From Caulobacter sp. AP07 (GTDB lineage: Bacteria > Pseudomonadota > Alphaproteobacteria > Caulobacterales > Caulobacteraceae): a stretch of 35,109 nucleotides of DNA. Positions 23,239-30,779 of this stretch are shown piece by piece. Made by a program: the position numbers and the translations under genes. Each line of letters opens with the position of its first letter. Positions within the stretch are counted from its first letter, which is position 1. The stretch spans positions 1-35,109 of the forward strand of contig NZ_AKKF01000128.1 of the NCBI RefSeq assembly GCF_000281955.1, read 5' to 3'. The notes beneath the pieces are model-generated. The model worked only from the letters and a program-made list of their open reading frames with translations, made no database searches and was not told the DNA's origin.

Positions 23239-25550
23239 GCCGCCTGCCGCCCAAGGGTGAGACCGGCAGCTTGCTGTCGCGGCGCAATTTCCTGGTCGCT
23301 TCGACGGGCGCGGGCCTGGCCTTCGGCTTCTCGGCCCTGGTCGAGGCGGCGATGGACCCCGCCGTGCCTGGCGGCCCGCCCGCGCCCCCCACCGGTCCCC
23401 GCTTCGAGCCCACCCTGTGGTTCGCCATCGACGGCGACGGGATCGTCACCGTCAACATCATCCGCGCCGAGATGGGCCAGCACGTCGGCGCCGCCCTGGC
23501 CCGCATCCTGGCCGACGAACTGGAAGTGGCCTGGGACAAGGTGCGCATCGTCCACGTCGACACCGACCCCAAATGGGGCCTGATGGTCACCGGCGGCAGC
23601 TGGTCGGTGTGGCAGACCTTCCCGATCTTCAGCCAGGCCGGGGCGGCCGGGCGGATCGCCCTGGTCGAGGCCGGGGCCAAGCTGCTGAACGTGTCGCCGA
23701 CCGGCGGCGCGGCGCGGGACGGCATGGTGCATGTCGGCGGCCGCTCGATCTCCTACGGCGACATCGTCAAGCGCGGCGGCGTCGCCCGCCGGTTCACGCC
23801 CGAGGAGCTGGCCAAGCTGCCGATCAAGCCGGCGGCCGACCGCAAGCTGATCGGCAAGCCGGGTAGGGCCCCCGACATCGCCGCGAAGACCAACGGCACG
23901 GCGGTCTACGGTATCGACGCCAAGGTCCCGGGCATGGTCTATGCCCGCCCCAAGCTGCCGCCCACCCGCCAGGGCTCGAAGGTGCTGTCGGTCGACGACG
24001 GCGCGGCCAAGGCGGTCAAGGGCTACCTGCGCTGCCTGACGATCGACGACCCGTCCGACACCGTACCCGGCTGGGTGCTGGTGATCGCGCAAAGCTATCC
24101 CGCCGCGATCCGCGCCGCCGACCTGGTCAAGGTCAGATGGGCCGCCGGCCCGGGCGCCGACGTCTCGGAAAAGGGCCTGCAGGACCATGCCACCAGCCTG
24201 ATCGCCAAGGCCGACGGCGGCGCCCTGCTCGACAACAAGACCCCTGACCCAGCCGTGGCCTTCAAGGCCGCCAGGTCGGTGCTGGAACAGACCTACACCA
24301 CCGCCACCGTCCTGCATTTCCAGCTCGAGCCCCTGAACGCCCTGGCCTTCGAGAAGGACGGGGTGATGGAGATCCACACCGGCAACCAGTGGCAGAGCCT
24401 GATCCTGCCGACCCTGGCCAAGGCCCTGGGCCGGGCCGAGACCAGCATCGTCATGCGCACCTACATGCTGGGCGGCGGCTTCGGCCGGCGGTTGAACGGC
24501 GACTACGCCGTGCCCGCCGCCCTGGCGGCCAAGGCCCTGGGCAAGCCGGTGAAGATGGTGCTGACCCGCGAGGACGACGTCCGCTTCGACTCCGTCCGCT
24601 CGCCCTCGGTCCAGACCCTGCGCATGGCCTTCGACGGAGCCGGCGCGGTCACCGCCATGGAGCACCACGCCGCCGCCGGCTGGCCGACCCTGGCCAACGC
24701 CCCGGCCCTGATGCCCAAGGGCAAGAACGGCGTGGCCTACGACCCCTTCGCCATTTCCGGGGCCGACCACTGGTACGAGGTCGGCGCCCACAAGGTCCGG
24801 GCGATCAACAACGACCTGGCCAACAGCACCTTCCGGCCCGGCTGGCTGCGTTCGGTCGGGCCCGGCTGGACCAACTGGGCGCTGGAAAGCTTCATCGACG
24901 AGGCCGCCCACCACCTGAAGGCCGACCCGGTGGCCCTGCGCCTGAAGCTGCTGACGGGCGCGGGCGCCAACGCCGGCGGCGACGCCAGCACGGTCGGCGG
25001 GGCCAAGCGGCAGGCCGAGGTCGTGCGCCGCGCCGCCCAGGCCGCCGGCTGGGGCCAGGCCCTGCCCAAGGACACCGGCCTGGGCCTGGCCACCAGCTTT
25101 GGCCAGGAGCGCGACATGCCCACCTGGGTGGCCTGCGCCGCCCGCGTGAAGGTCGACCGCGCCACCGGCGTGGTCACGGTCCAGAAGCTGACGGTGGTGA
25201 CCGACGCCGGGACGATCGTCGACCCCGACGGGGCCCGGGCCCAGACCGAGGGCGCGAGCCTGTGGGGGCTGAGCATGGCCCTGCACGAGGGCACGGCGTT
25301 CGAGAACGGCCAGGTCAAGGACGTCAACCTCGACACCTACACGCCGCTGCGCATCGCCGACACGCCGGAGTTCGACATCCAGTTCGTCGACAGCACCCAG
25401 GTCCCGGTGGGCCTGGGCGAGCCGGCCACCACGGTGGTCGCCCCGGCCATCGCCAACGCCATCTTCAACGCGGTCGGCGTCCGCCTGCGCCACATCCCGA
25501 TCACGCCCGAGGCCGTGCGCGCGGCTTTGGCGGCGGGCAAGCCGGCTTAG
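23235..25550 (+). CDS. Molybdopterin-binding large subunit, aldehyde/isoquinoline oxidoreductase type
   Basis: A 771-residue catalytic subunit of the xanthine dehydrogenase family. A Tat signal is present: [10 protein letters not shown] at 15-24 followed by a hydrophobic stretch, so the folded complex is exported to the periplasm. Molybdenum cofactor motifs include GGGFGRR, the [13 protein letters not shown] strand, and near the end GLGEPATTV, whose Glu is the expected catalytic base. The layout matches IorB-like and membrane-bound aldehyde dehydrogenase large subunits, which oxidise aldehydes or N-heterocycles with water as oxygen donor. The true substrate cannot be told. Start ATG at 23235 overlaps the previous stop. 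Confidence 0.95.
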   Translation: MSRLPPKGETGSLLSRRNFLVASTGAGLAFGFSALVEAAMDPAVPGGPPAPPTGPRFEPTLWFAIDGDGIVTVNIIRAEMGQHVGAALARILADELEVAWDKVRIVHVDTDPKWGLMVTGGSWSVWQTFPIFSQAGAAGRIALVEAGAKLLNVSPTGGAARDGMVHVGGRSISYGDIVKRGGVARRFTPEELAKLPIKPAADRKLIGKPGRAPDIAAKTNGTAVYGIDAKVPGMVYARPKLPPTRQGSKVLSVDDGAAKAVKGYLRCLTIDDPSDTVPGWVLVIAQSYPAAIRAADLVKVRWAAGPGADVSEKGLQDHATSLIAKADGGALLDNKTPDPAVAFKAARSVLEQTYTTATVLHFQLEPLNALAFEKDGVMEIHTGNQWQSLILPTLAKALGRAETSIVMRTYMLGGGFGRRLNGDYAVPAALAAKALGKPVKMVLTREDDVRFDSVRSPSVQTLRMAFDGAGAVTAMEHHAAAGWPTLANAPALMPKGKNGVAYDPFAISGADHWYEVGAHKVRAINNDLANSTFRPGWLRSVGPGWTNWALESFIDEAAHHLKADPVALRLKLLTGAGANAGGDASTVGGAKRQAEVVRRAAQAAGWGQALPKDTGLGLATSFGQERDMPTWVACAARVKVDRATGVVTVQKLTVVTDAGTIVDPDGARAQTEGASLWGLSMALHEGTAFENGQVKDVNLDTYTPLRIADTPEFDIQFVDSTQVPVGLGEPATTVVAPAIANAIFNAVGVRLRHIPITPEAVRAALAAGKPA

Positions 25551-25579
25551 ACGCGGATGCTCCGAGGCCTCCCAAAGGG

Positions 25580-25691
25580 TTGTCATCCCGGAAGCGCGTA
25601 GCGCTGTCCGGGACCCAGGGCCGGCGCAGTGCGGTGGCCCCTGGGTCCCGGCTCTGCGGTCCGCTACGCGGCCCTACGGCCGGGATGACAA
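25580..25691. repeat. Long palindromic element with GTCATCCC ends
   Basis: Outer arms TTGTCATCCCGG (25580-25591) and CCGGGATGACAA (25680-25691) pair perfectly. An inner pair, CGGGACCCAGGG (25609-25620) and CCCTGGGTCCCG (25639-25650), is also perfect, and small hairpins such as GCGC-GTA-GCGC lie between. The element fills the space between the convergent dehydrogenase and hydrolase genes. Related palindromes with GTCATCCC ends occur at 28351-28374 and 29290-29341, so it is probably a dispersed repeat that also acts as a terminator. Confidence 0.75.
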
Positions 25692-25714
25692 CAGGGGGTG
25701 CGAACCGCCTCGCC

Positions 25715-26863
25715 CTAGAACCCCCGCGCCTCCAGCCAATCCACCACTGTCGCCGTCGCCTGGGGCAGCAGGTCCGGGCGCTCGATGTAGTAGTGGTCGG
25801 CGCCCTGAATCTCCGCGTAGCGCTTGTCGGCCGAGCCCAGGGCCTCGAACAGGCGGCGGGCGTGGCTGGGCGTGCAGGCCAGGTCGGCGGTGTTGCTGAC
25901 CACCAGGGCCGGGCAGCTGACATTGGCGCCGTTGCGCACGCCGTTGGCGCGGCTGTCGTCATAGCTCCACTGAGACAGCCACGAGCGCAGGGTGGTGAAG
26001 CGGCCCAGGCCCACCGGCCCGTCATTGGCGATGCGCGGGTCGCCCAGATAGCAGGTATGGGGCCGGCGGTCGGAGGGGTCCTGGGCCGGGTCGGTCCAGC
26101 GCACGTCGCACATGGTGCCGTAAACGACGAACGGCCGTTCCAGGTCCGGGTCCGTCGCCTTCAACGCATCGAGGGTCTCGCGGACGCGGGCGGTGATGCG
26201 GCGGTTGCGGGCGACCTGGGCGTCGCGGAAGCGGGCCACGAACGCGTCGCTGTAGGGCGGCTGGTGCGGGCAGTCGGCGGCGTAGATGTTCAGCTCCGGA
26301 TCGCGCACGAAGGGCTGGTCCTCGTCGAGGATCGAGGGGTCGATCCATTCGGTCATGGTCACCGAGCGGCTGACATGGGCGGCCAGCAGCAGCACGCCGT
26401 CGGCCGGCTGCAGGTTCGCGCCGACCAGGTCGACCGGATCGCCGGCCGGGGTGTGGGTGAGGGTCGGGCGCTCGGCCTGCTCCTGGTAGAACAGCGACAG
26501 CGAGCCGCCGCCCGACCAGCCGCCGAGGATCACCTTGTCGTAGCCGAACCGGGCCTTCAGGTCGGCGACGCAGGCTCCCAGGTCGAGGACGCACTTCTCA
26601 AGGATCAGGGCGGTGTCGTTGCCCCGGTAGCGGGTGTTGCAATAGACGACGTGCCGCCCGGCCCGGGCCAGGGCGGTGACCAGCGGCAGGAACGATCCGC
26701 CGCCGATCGGATGGCTGAACAGCACCACGCTCCTGGACTCGCCGGTCTCCGGCCGGATGCGCATGCACTCGACGAACACCTGCCCGTCGGGGCCGCCATA
26801 GGTCTCCTTGAGGCGGGAGATCTCGGCATAGGCATAGCCGTAAGGCTCGCGGACGATGCGCAT
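25715..26863 (-). CDS. Alpha/beta hydrolase
   Basis: A 382-residue cytoplasmic alpha/beta hydrolase. The nucleophile elbow GWSGGGS places Ser117. The oxyanion region is HPIGGGSF at 51-58. The catalytic acid is probably the Asp in NTADLACTP and the base the His in GADHYY near the C-terminus. A helical cap of about 150 residues (LDEDQPFVRDPELNIYAADC onwards) separates core strands. GGGGAGGG lies before the ATG at 26863. It is divergent from a TetR gene, with a palindromic operator between them, so it is likely repressed by that regulator. Substrate unknown; ester or ring-cleavage product hydrolysis would fit the adjacent dioxygenase-fold gene. Confidence 0.88.
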   Translation of the reverse strand: MRIVREPYGYAYAEISRLKETYGGPDGQVFVECMRIRPETGESRSVVLFSHPIGGGSFLPLVTALARAGRHVVYCNTRYRGNDTALILEKCVLDLGACVADLKARFGYDKVILGGWSGGGSLSLFYQEQAERPTLTHTPAGDPVDLVGANLQPADGVLLLAAHVSRSVTMTEWIDPSILDEDQPFVRDPELNIYAADCPHQPPYSDAFVARFRDAQVARNRRITARVRETLDALKATDPDLERPFVVYGTMCDVRWTDPAQDPSDRRPHTCYLGDPRIANDGPVGLGRFTTLRSWLSQWSYDDSRANGVRNGANVSCPALVVSNTADLACTPSHARRLFEALGSADKRYAEIQGADHYYIERPDLLPQATATVVDWLEARGF

Positions 26864-26918
26864 CAGGCCCTCCCCTGTCGCCGCCGACTTGCGGGCGGTT
26901 GATATTTCTGATTTCTAA

Positions 26919-26934
26919 GTCAGGAAATCCTGAC
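26919..26934. promoter_or_regulatory. Candidate TetR operator
   Basis: GTCAGGA-AA-TCCTGAC is a perfect 7-2-7 palindrome in the divergent gap between the hydrolase and the TetR gene, 17 bases before the TetR start. A second, overlapping pair GATTTC/GAAATC (26909-26928) is also present. The position and symmetry are those expected for an autoregulatory TetR-family site. Confidence 0.65.
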
Positions 26935-26950
26935 CCAGGAGTCAAGTCCG

Positions 26951-27592
26951 ATGTCGCAAGACCTGCTCTCGCCGCCGGCCCGCAAGGGCGACCGCACCGC
27001 CGCGCGGATCCGCGACGCGGCGCTGGAGCTGTTCTCGCGGCTGGGGTTCGAGCGGGTGATGATGGGCGAGATCGCGGCGGCGGCCGGCGTCTCCCAGGCC
27101 ACCCTGCACTACCATTTCCAGGACAAGTCGCAGCTGTGGCGGGCGGCGATGCTGCAACTGCGGGCCGTGGTCGCCGAGGAGGAGCGCCTGCTGGAGGCGG
27201 CGACCGACGCCTCGGCCCTGACCCAGCTGCGCATGGCCATGCGGCTGTTCCTGGCCATCAGCTGGAAGCACCCGGCCCTGGGCCGCATCGTCGCCCTGGA
27301 GGGCATGGCCGGCGGCGAGCGGTTGGACTGGCTGGACGCCCACCTGATCGGCCCGCGCAACCGCCGTCTGGCCCAGCTGGCCCAGGCCGCCATCGACGCA
27401 GGCGACCTCAAGCCGTTCCCGGCCGCCCAGCTGGTCATCACCCTGCAGGCGGCGGGGGCGGGCCTGATCAACCTGACCCCGATGATGCGGGCGACCTTCG
27501 GGATCGACACCGCCGCGCCGGACGTCCGCGAGGCGCACGAACGCATGATCCTCGACGCCCTGCTGGGCGGCTTCCTGACCCATCCGAACTAG
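26951..27592 (+). CDS. TetR/AcrR family transcriptional regulator
   Basis: A 213-residue regulator. The N-terminal helix-turn-helix spans about residues 13-60: RTAARIRDAALELFSRLGFE, then MGEIAAAAGVSQATLHYHF with the classic recognition helix. The C-terminal helical domain binds a ligand that cannot be inferred. AGGAG lies ten bases before the ATG at 26951. The VOC gene starts nine bases after its stop codon and is almost certainly co-transcribed; the hydrolase is divergent across the operator. The simplest reading is local repression of both units, relieved by a substrate of the hydrolase or VOC enzyme. Confidence 0.92.
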   Translation: MSQDLLSPPARKGDRTAARIRDAALELFSRLGFERVMMGEIAAAAGVSQATLHYHFQDKSQLWRAAMLQLRAVVAEEERLLEAATDASALTQLRMAMRLFLAISWKHPALGRIVALEGMAGGERLDWLDAHLIGPRNRRLAQLAQAAIDAGDLKPFPAAQLVITLQAAGAGLINLTPMMRATFGIDTAAPDVREAHERMILDALLGGFLTHPN

Positions 27593-27601
27593 GAGAACGC
27601 C

Positions 27602-28300
27602 ATGGCGCAACATCCCAGCGGCATCCACCACCTGGCCTTCATGGCCGGCGACATCAAGAAGCACATCGCCTTCTTCTCCGAGGTGATGGGCTGCCCGCTG
27701 GTGGCGCTGTTCGACATGCACGGCGTGCCCGGCGGCCTGCACGCCTTCCTGCGGATGAACGACCACAGCTACTTCTCGATCGTGCAACTGCCGGAGGTCG
27801 ACAAGATCCCGATCCAGCTGGGCGTCACCCATGCCGGCAACGGCGCCCTGCCCAGCGCGCCGGGCACGCTGCAGCACCTTGCGTTCCGGGCCGACAGCGA
27901 GGCCGACCTGCTGGCGATGCGCGACCGCATCCGCGGCCACGGCGTCAACGTGCTGGGACCGATCGACCACGGCATGTGCCGGTCGATCTATTTCGCCGGC
28001 CCCGACCAGATGACGCTGGAGGTCGCCGCCCCGGCCGAACCCATCGACCCGACCCGCTGGATCGACCCCGCCGTCCTGGCCAAGGCCGGGATCACCCCGG
28101 ACGAGGCGGCCCGCTTCAAGGCCCCCGCCCCCTACGAAGGCCCCAGCCCCGCGCCGCAGCCGGCCTATGATCCCGACATGCCGCACATGGCCTATCCCAA
28201 GGCCGCCTATCTGAAGATGCTGGCCGTACCCGACGAGGTGCTGACCGCCTCGGCCTCGTTCACCCAGCCGCCGGTCGGGGCGGAGGCGGGCGCCCCCTAG
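27602..28300 (+). CDS. VOC family protein, ring-cleavage dioxygenase-like
   Basis: A 232-residue protein with a two-module vicinal-oxygen-chelate fold in the first 145 residues: GIHHLAFMAGDIKKHIAFFS opens module one, LQHLAFRADSEADLLAMRDR module two. Candidate metal ligands are His9 or His10, the His of LQHLAF and the Glu of MTLEVAAP. The last 80 residues form a Pro-rich tail with a conserved-looking DPDMPHMAYPKAAYLKM block. It could be an extradiol-type dioxygenase or a glyoxalase-like lyase. It follows the TetR gene by nine bases; GGAG lies seven bases before the ATG. Confidence 0.85.
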   Translation: MAQHPSGIHHLAFMAGDIKKHIAFFSEVMGCPLVALFDMHGVPGGLHAFLRMNDHSYFSIVQLPEVDKIPIQLGVTHAGNGALPSAPGTLQHLAFRADSEADLLAMRDRIRGHGVNVLGPIDHGMCRSIYFAGPDQMTLEVAAPAEPIDPTRWIDPAVLAKAGITPDEAARFKAPAPYEGPSPAPQPAYDPDMPHMAYPKAAYLKMLAVPDEVLTASASFTQPPVGAEAGAP

Positions 28301-28350
28301 GGAGTGCGGACAGTTAGCCGCTCCAGACGCCCGGCCAATCCAGCTTGGGT

Positions 28351-28374
28351 CCCCCGCATAAAGCGGGGGATGAC
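28351..28374. terminator. Hairpin between convergent genes, GTCATCCC-type
   Basis: CCCCCGC (28351-28357) and GCGGGGG (28363-28369) pair over seven bases with loop ATAAA. The right side runs on as GCGGGGGATGACG, which shares the reverse GTCATCCC end with the palindromes at 25580 and 29290. It lies between the VOC and ArsR genes and probably ends transcription from both sides. Confidence 0.55.
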
Positions 28375-28449
28375 GAACGGGGGTGGCGGTGTGGGCGCCA
28401 GAATATCCGTGGACGTGAAATCGCTCCTCCCAAGTATCGAGGCCGCCCC

Positions 28450-28791
28450 CTAGCCCGCCGGCTCGTCCTCCACGAAGGTCCGCAGCCGCGCCAGGGCGTC
28501 GTCCCAGTGGCCCGAGACCCGGTCGAGATAGGCGCGCGCCGCGTCGATCGTCTCGCGGCGGGCGGCGAAGCGGCTTTCCCGGCCGACCCGCAGGCTGGCC
28601 ACCAGGCCGGCGCCTTCCAGCACCCGCAGGTGCTTGGTGATGGCCTGGCGGGTCAGGAGGGTGTCGGTCGACAGCTTGGCGATCGAGCGCGCGTCGCCGT
28701 CGCTGAGCTTCATCAGCAGCGACAGGCGCGTGCGGTCGCCCAGGGCCGCGAAGATCGGCGCGGGGTCTGGTTGGACGTCAGGATTCAACAT
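28450..28791 (-). CDS. ArsR family transcriptional regulator
   Basis: A 113-residue winged-helix regulator of the ArsR type: PIFAALGDRTRLSLLMKLSD, then SIAKLSTDTLLTRQAITKHL with the recognition helix, and a wing RVGRESRFAAR. No cysteine is present at all, so it is not a metal sensor of the ArsR or SmtB kind. It overlaps the upstream SRPBCC gene by 14 bases and so is the second gene of that operon. Such ArsR/SRPBCC pairs are common, and the regulator usually controls its own operon; two matching palindromes upstream are the probable sites. Confidence 0.92.
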   Translation of the reverse strand: MLNPDVQPDPAPIFAALGDRTRLSLLMKLSDGDARSIAKLSTDTLLTRQAITKHLRVLEGAGLVASLRVGRESRFAARRETIDAARAYLDRVSGHWDDALARLRTFVEDEPAG

Positions 28792-29224
28792 GGGCCTGGA
28801 TGTTCTTGACCTGCTCGGCCCAGCCCCCGTCGTTCATCCGGAACGCTTCCTCGCGGCGATGGGCGGGCACCTTGTCGAAGCCGGACTCGACCACGACCAG
28901 CCGCGTGCCGGTGGCGATCGGCTCCAGCCGGAACTCGACCAGGGTCGGCGTCTCCTTGGAATAGTCGACGTCGGGATCGACGCCGTAGGGGTGCCAGGTG
29001 AACGAGAACAGTCTGGGGCGATCCATGGTCACCACCTGGGCCTGCCAGGCCACGTGCTCGTAGCCGGGATAGGTGATGTGGCCGCTCGACGGCTGGCCGG
29101 CGACGAACGGTCCGTCCAGCTTGACGCGGAACCATTGGCCGAACTCGTTGAAGTCGGTGATGGCGCTCCAGACGCGCTCGACGGGCGCGCGCAGGTCGAT
29201 GGTCTTTTCGATGCGGTCGGACAT
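28778..29224 (-). CDS. SRPBCC (AHSA1-like) family protein
   Basis: A 148-residue protein with the START/Bet v 1-like fold of the AHSA1 branch: MSDRIEKTIDLRAPVERVW, SAITDFNEFGQWF, the FTWHPYG strand, LVEFRLEPIATGTRL and the closing helix GWAEQVKNIQAHV. The fold binds hydrophobic ligands; the ligand is unknown. The ATG at 29224 is chosen because GGGAGG precedes it by seven bases; the ATG-like start at 29281 would add residues outside the domain. The ribosome binding site lies in a seven-base-pair hairpin (29228-29245). The ArsR gene overlaps its 3' end. Confidence 0.9.
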   Translation of the reverse strand: MSDRIEKTIDLRAPVERVWSAITDFNEFGQWFRVKLDGPFVAGQPSSGHITYPGYEHVAWQAQVVTMDRPRLFSFTWHPYGVDPDVDYSKETPTLVEFRLEPIATGTRLVVVESGFDKVPAHRREEAFRMNDGGWAEQVKNIQAHVES

Positions 29225-29227
29225 GAT

Positions 29228-29245
29228 GGCAACCTCCCGGTTGCC
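29228..29245 (-). promoter_or_regulatory. Hairpin over the SRPBCC ribosome binding site, also a palindromic operator candidate
   Basis: On the minus strand GGCAACC-GGGA-GGTTGCC forms a perfect seven-base-pair stem with a GNRA-type loop, three bases before the ATG. The Shine-Dalgarno sequence GGGAGG lies in the loop and right arm. As DNA it is GCAACC-N4-GGTTGC, the same geometry as the palindrome at 29273-29288. Confidence 0.6.
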
Positions 29246-29272
29246 TGTTTGTGACTCCGCGGGATCGAAAGC

Positions 29273-29288
29273 GCAACTCAATAGTTGC
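29273..29288. promoter_or_regulatory. Palindromic operator candidate for ArsR
   Basis: GCAACT-CAAT-AGTTGC is a perfect 6-4-6 palindrome 49 bases upstream of the SRPBCC start. It shares the half-site GCAACY and four-base spacer with the palindrome at 29229-29244. The centres are 44 bases apart, so the pair brackets the likely promoter. Confidence 0.6.
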
Positions 29289-29289
29289 T

Positions 29290-29341
29290 CTTATCTGTCA
29301 TCCCGGGCGTAGCGCAGCGTAGACCCGGGATGACAGATAAG
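29290..29341. repeat. Perfect 18-base inverted repeat, GTCATCCC type
   Basis: The left arm 29290-29307 (CTTATCTGTCATCCCGGG) and right arm 29324-29341 pair perfectly over 18 bases around a 16-base loop. It lies 13 bases after the EF-hand gene stop and upstream of the SRPBCC promoter, so it probably terminates the EF-hand transcript. It belongs with the related elements at 25580 and 28351. Confidence 0.75.
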
Positions 29342-29353
29342 GGACCGAGAACC

Positions 29354-29815
29354 CTAGTCCTGCTCCTCCGCCACCGGATCGGCGGCCGACACCGCGCCGT
29401 CCTTGTTGGTGTCGTGGGTGACGAACATCCGCCAGCCGGAATATTCGAACTCGGCCGGGGTGATGCCGCCGCTCTTGTCGCTGTCGAGCACGCCGAACCG
29501 CACGTCGGCCTGGCGCGTCTGGCGCACCCGTTCCTCTTCCTTCTTCTCGGGCGTGTCGGTCGAGGCGGCCAGGCGCTTGGTCAGGCGAGCGGTGAACTCG
29601 CCGACATATTCGCCCTTGGACAGCACGCCGTTCCGGTCGGCGTCGATGCCGGCGAACTGCTTCTCGCGGCCGGCCTTGAACTCTTCCTTGCTGACCGAGC
29701 CGTCGCCGCCGGTGTCCTGCTCCTTGATGAAGGTGTCGCGGGCGTGGGAGGCGGCGAAGGCGGGGGCGGCGACGCTGACCAGGGCGGCGGCCAGCAGAGC
29801 GGTCTTGAACTTCAT
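29354..29815 (-). CDS. Exported EF-hand calcium-binding protein
   Basis: A 153-residue periplasmic protein. The signal peptide MKFKTALLAAALVSVAAPAF ends at AFA-AS. Four EF-hand loops follow: DTGGDGSVSKEE (34-), DADRNGVLSKGE (58-), DSDKSGGITPAE (111-) and DTNKDGAVSAAD (135-). The last lacks the usual terminal Glu (Asp instead). A charged linker separates the two pairs. It starts 20 bases after the DUF4198 stop and is probably the second gene of that operon, under the Fur-like box. Its link to iron or haem uptake is by context only. Confidence 0.9.
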   Translation of the reverse strand: MKFKTALLAAALVSVAAPAFAASHARDTFIKEQDTGGDGSVSKEEFKAGREKQFAGIDADRNGVLSKGEYVGEFTARLTKRLAASTDTPEKKEEERVRQTRQADVRFGVLDSDKSGGITPAEFEYSGWRMFVTHDTNKDGAVSAADPVAEEQD

Positions 29816-29835
29816 GATGGTGGTCCTTTTCCTGA

Positions 29836-30621
29836 CTAGCGCAGGGATTCGAAGGTGAGGGCGTAGGTGTAGGAGTGGCCGGTGGTGTCCTGCGGGGTCG
29901 GGGCGACGCGGTAGCGGGCCTGGATCTGGTAGACGCCCGAGCGCTCGACCTTGACCGTGAAGCGGCCCTGGTCGTCGCTGACCAGGTTGACCGGCGGGGC
30001 CTTGGTCTCGGCGTAGCGGTCGTCACCGGCGTGCAGGGTGACGGCCTGGCCCTTCACCGGCTTGCCGTCGAACAGCACCACGAACTTGGCGTCCTGGCCG
30101 GTGAAGATGCTGCTGGGATGGGTGACGGCCACGAACTCCAGGCCCTTGCCGATCGGGGCCAGGGCGGCGGCGGTTGGCGCGCCTCGCGTCACATAGACGT
30201 CGGCCAGGGTCAGGCTCTGCATGTCGACCGGGGTCGCGCCGGCCGGGGCCTTGCTCGGGTCCTCGAGGAACGCCCACTCGCCCTTGACCAGCACGGCCTT
30301 GGCGGTGCGGCCGGTGCGCTGACCGCTGGTGATCCGATAGGTGCCGGCCGCCTCGGTCGGGATCTCGACCAGGGCCAGTTCGCGCAGGTTGGTCGCCGTC
30401 AGCGGCCGGCGCACGCCGTCGGGCCCGACCACCGCCCAGGCGTCGGACTTCATCACCACCTCGGGGCTGAAGAAGCTCTCGGTGAACGAGCCCTGCACGG
30501 TCACCAGCTTGCGGTCGGTGACGTCGAAGGCGCTGGGCAGCAGATAGGGCGAGTGGGCGCTGGCCGCCCCGGCGAGGGTCACGCCGGCCAGCAGGGTGGC
30601 GGCAAGGATCGAGCGGCGCAT
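29836..30621 (-). CDS. DUF4198 periplasmic protein
   Basis: A 261-residue exported protein. The signal peptide MRRSILAATLLAGVTLAGAA ends at ASA, and mature protein starts HSPYLLPSAF, the typical N-terminal His of DUF4198. The C-terminal half has the Ig-like block VVLFDGKPVKGQAVTLHAGD and SDDQGRFTVKVERSGVYQIQ. DUF4198 proteins occur with nickel, cobalt or iron uptake genes; the family is thought to bind metal or act as a periplasmic partner of transporters. It is divergent from the haem receptor, with a Fur-like box 51 bases upstream of its start. Confidence 0.88.
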   Translation of the reverse strand: MRRSILAATLLAGVTLAGAASAHSPYLLPSAFDVTDRKLVTVQGSFTESFFSPEVVMKSDAWAVVGPDGVRRPLTATNLRELALVEIPTEAAGTYRITSGQRTGRTAKAVLVKGEWAFLEDPSKAPAGATPVDMQSLTLADVYVTRGAPTAAALAPIGKGLEFVAVTHPSSIFTGQDAKFVVLFDGKPVKGQAVTLHAGDDRYAETKAPPVNLVSDDQGRFTVKVERSGVYQIQARYRVAPTPQDTTGHSYTYALTFESLR

Positions 30622-30671
30622 GGCGGTCTCCAGGAGTCGGTGCGAAAGCGTCGCCGCACTGTGTATTGCGC

Positions 30672-30692
30672 TTGATTCTGAGAATCAATTGC
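30672..30692. promoter_or_regulatory. Fur-like box between DUF4198 and the TonB receptor
   Basis: TTGATTCT-G-AGAATCAA (30672-30688) is a perfect 8-1-8 palindrome. Read as GATTCTGAGAATCAATTGC (30674-30692) it matches 13 of 19 positions of the classical Fur box. Two GANTC sites, GATTC and GAATC, fall inside the palindrome. Leftward, TTGATT with a 17-base spacer leads to TACACA, so the box would overlap a -35 element of the DUF4198 promoter. Confidence 0.7.
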
Positions 30693-30739
30693 ATTTAGCT
30701 TGACCGAGACGGGAGATGGCCGTAGCTCGACGCCGAAAG

Positions 30740-30756
30740 ATGCGAACGGTTCGCAT
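30740..30756. promoter_or_regulatory. Second palindrome upstream of the TonB receptor
   Basis: ATGCGAA-CGG-TTCGCAT is a perfect 7-3-7 palindrome 23 bases before the receptor start codon. It may be a second regulator site or an RNA hairpin in the short leader. Its half-sites differ from the Fur-like box. Confidence 0.5.
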
Positions 30757-30779
30757 TTGCGTCGGCCCGGGGGCCCAGA

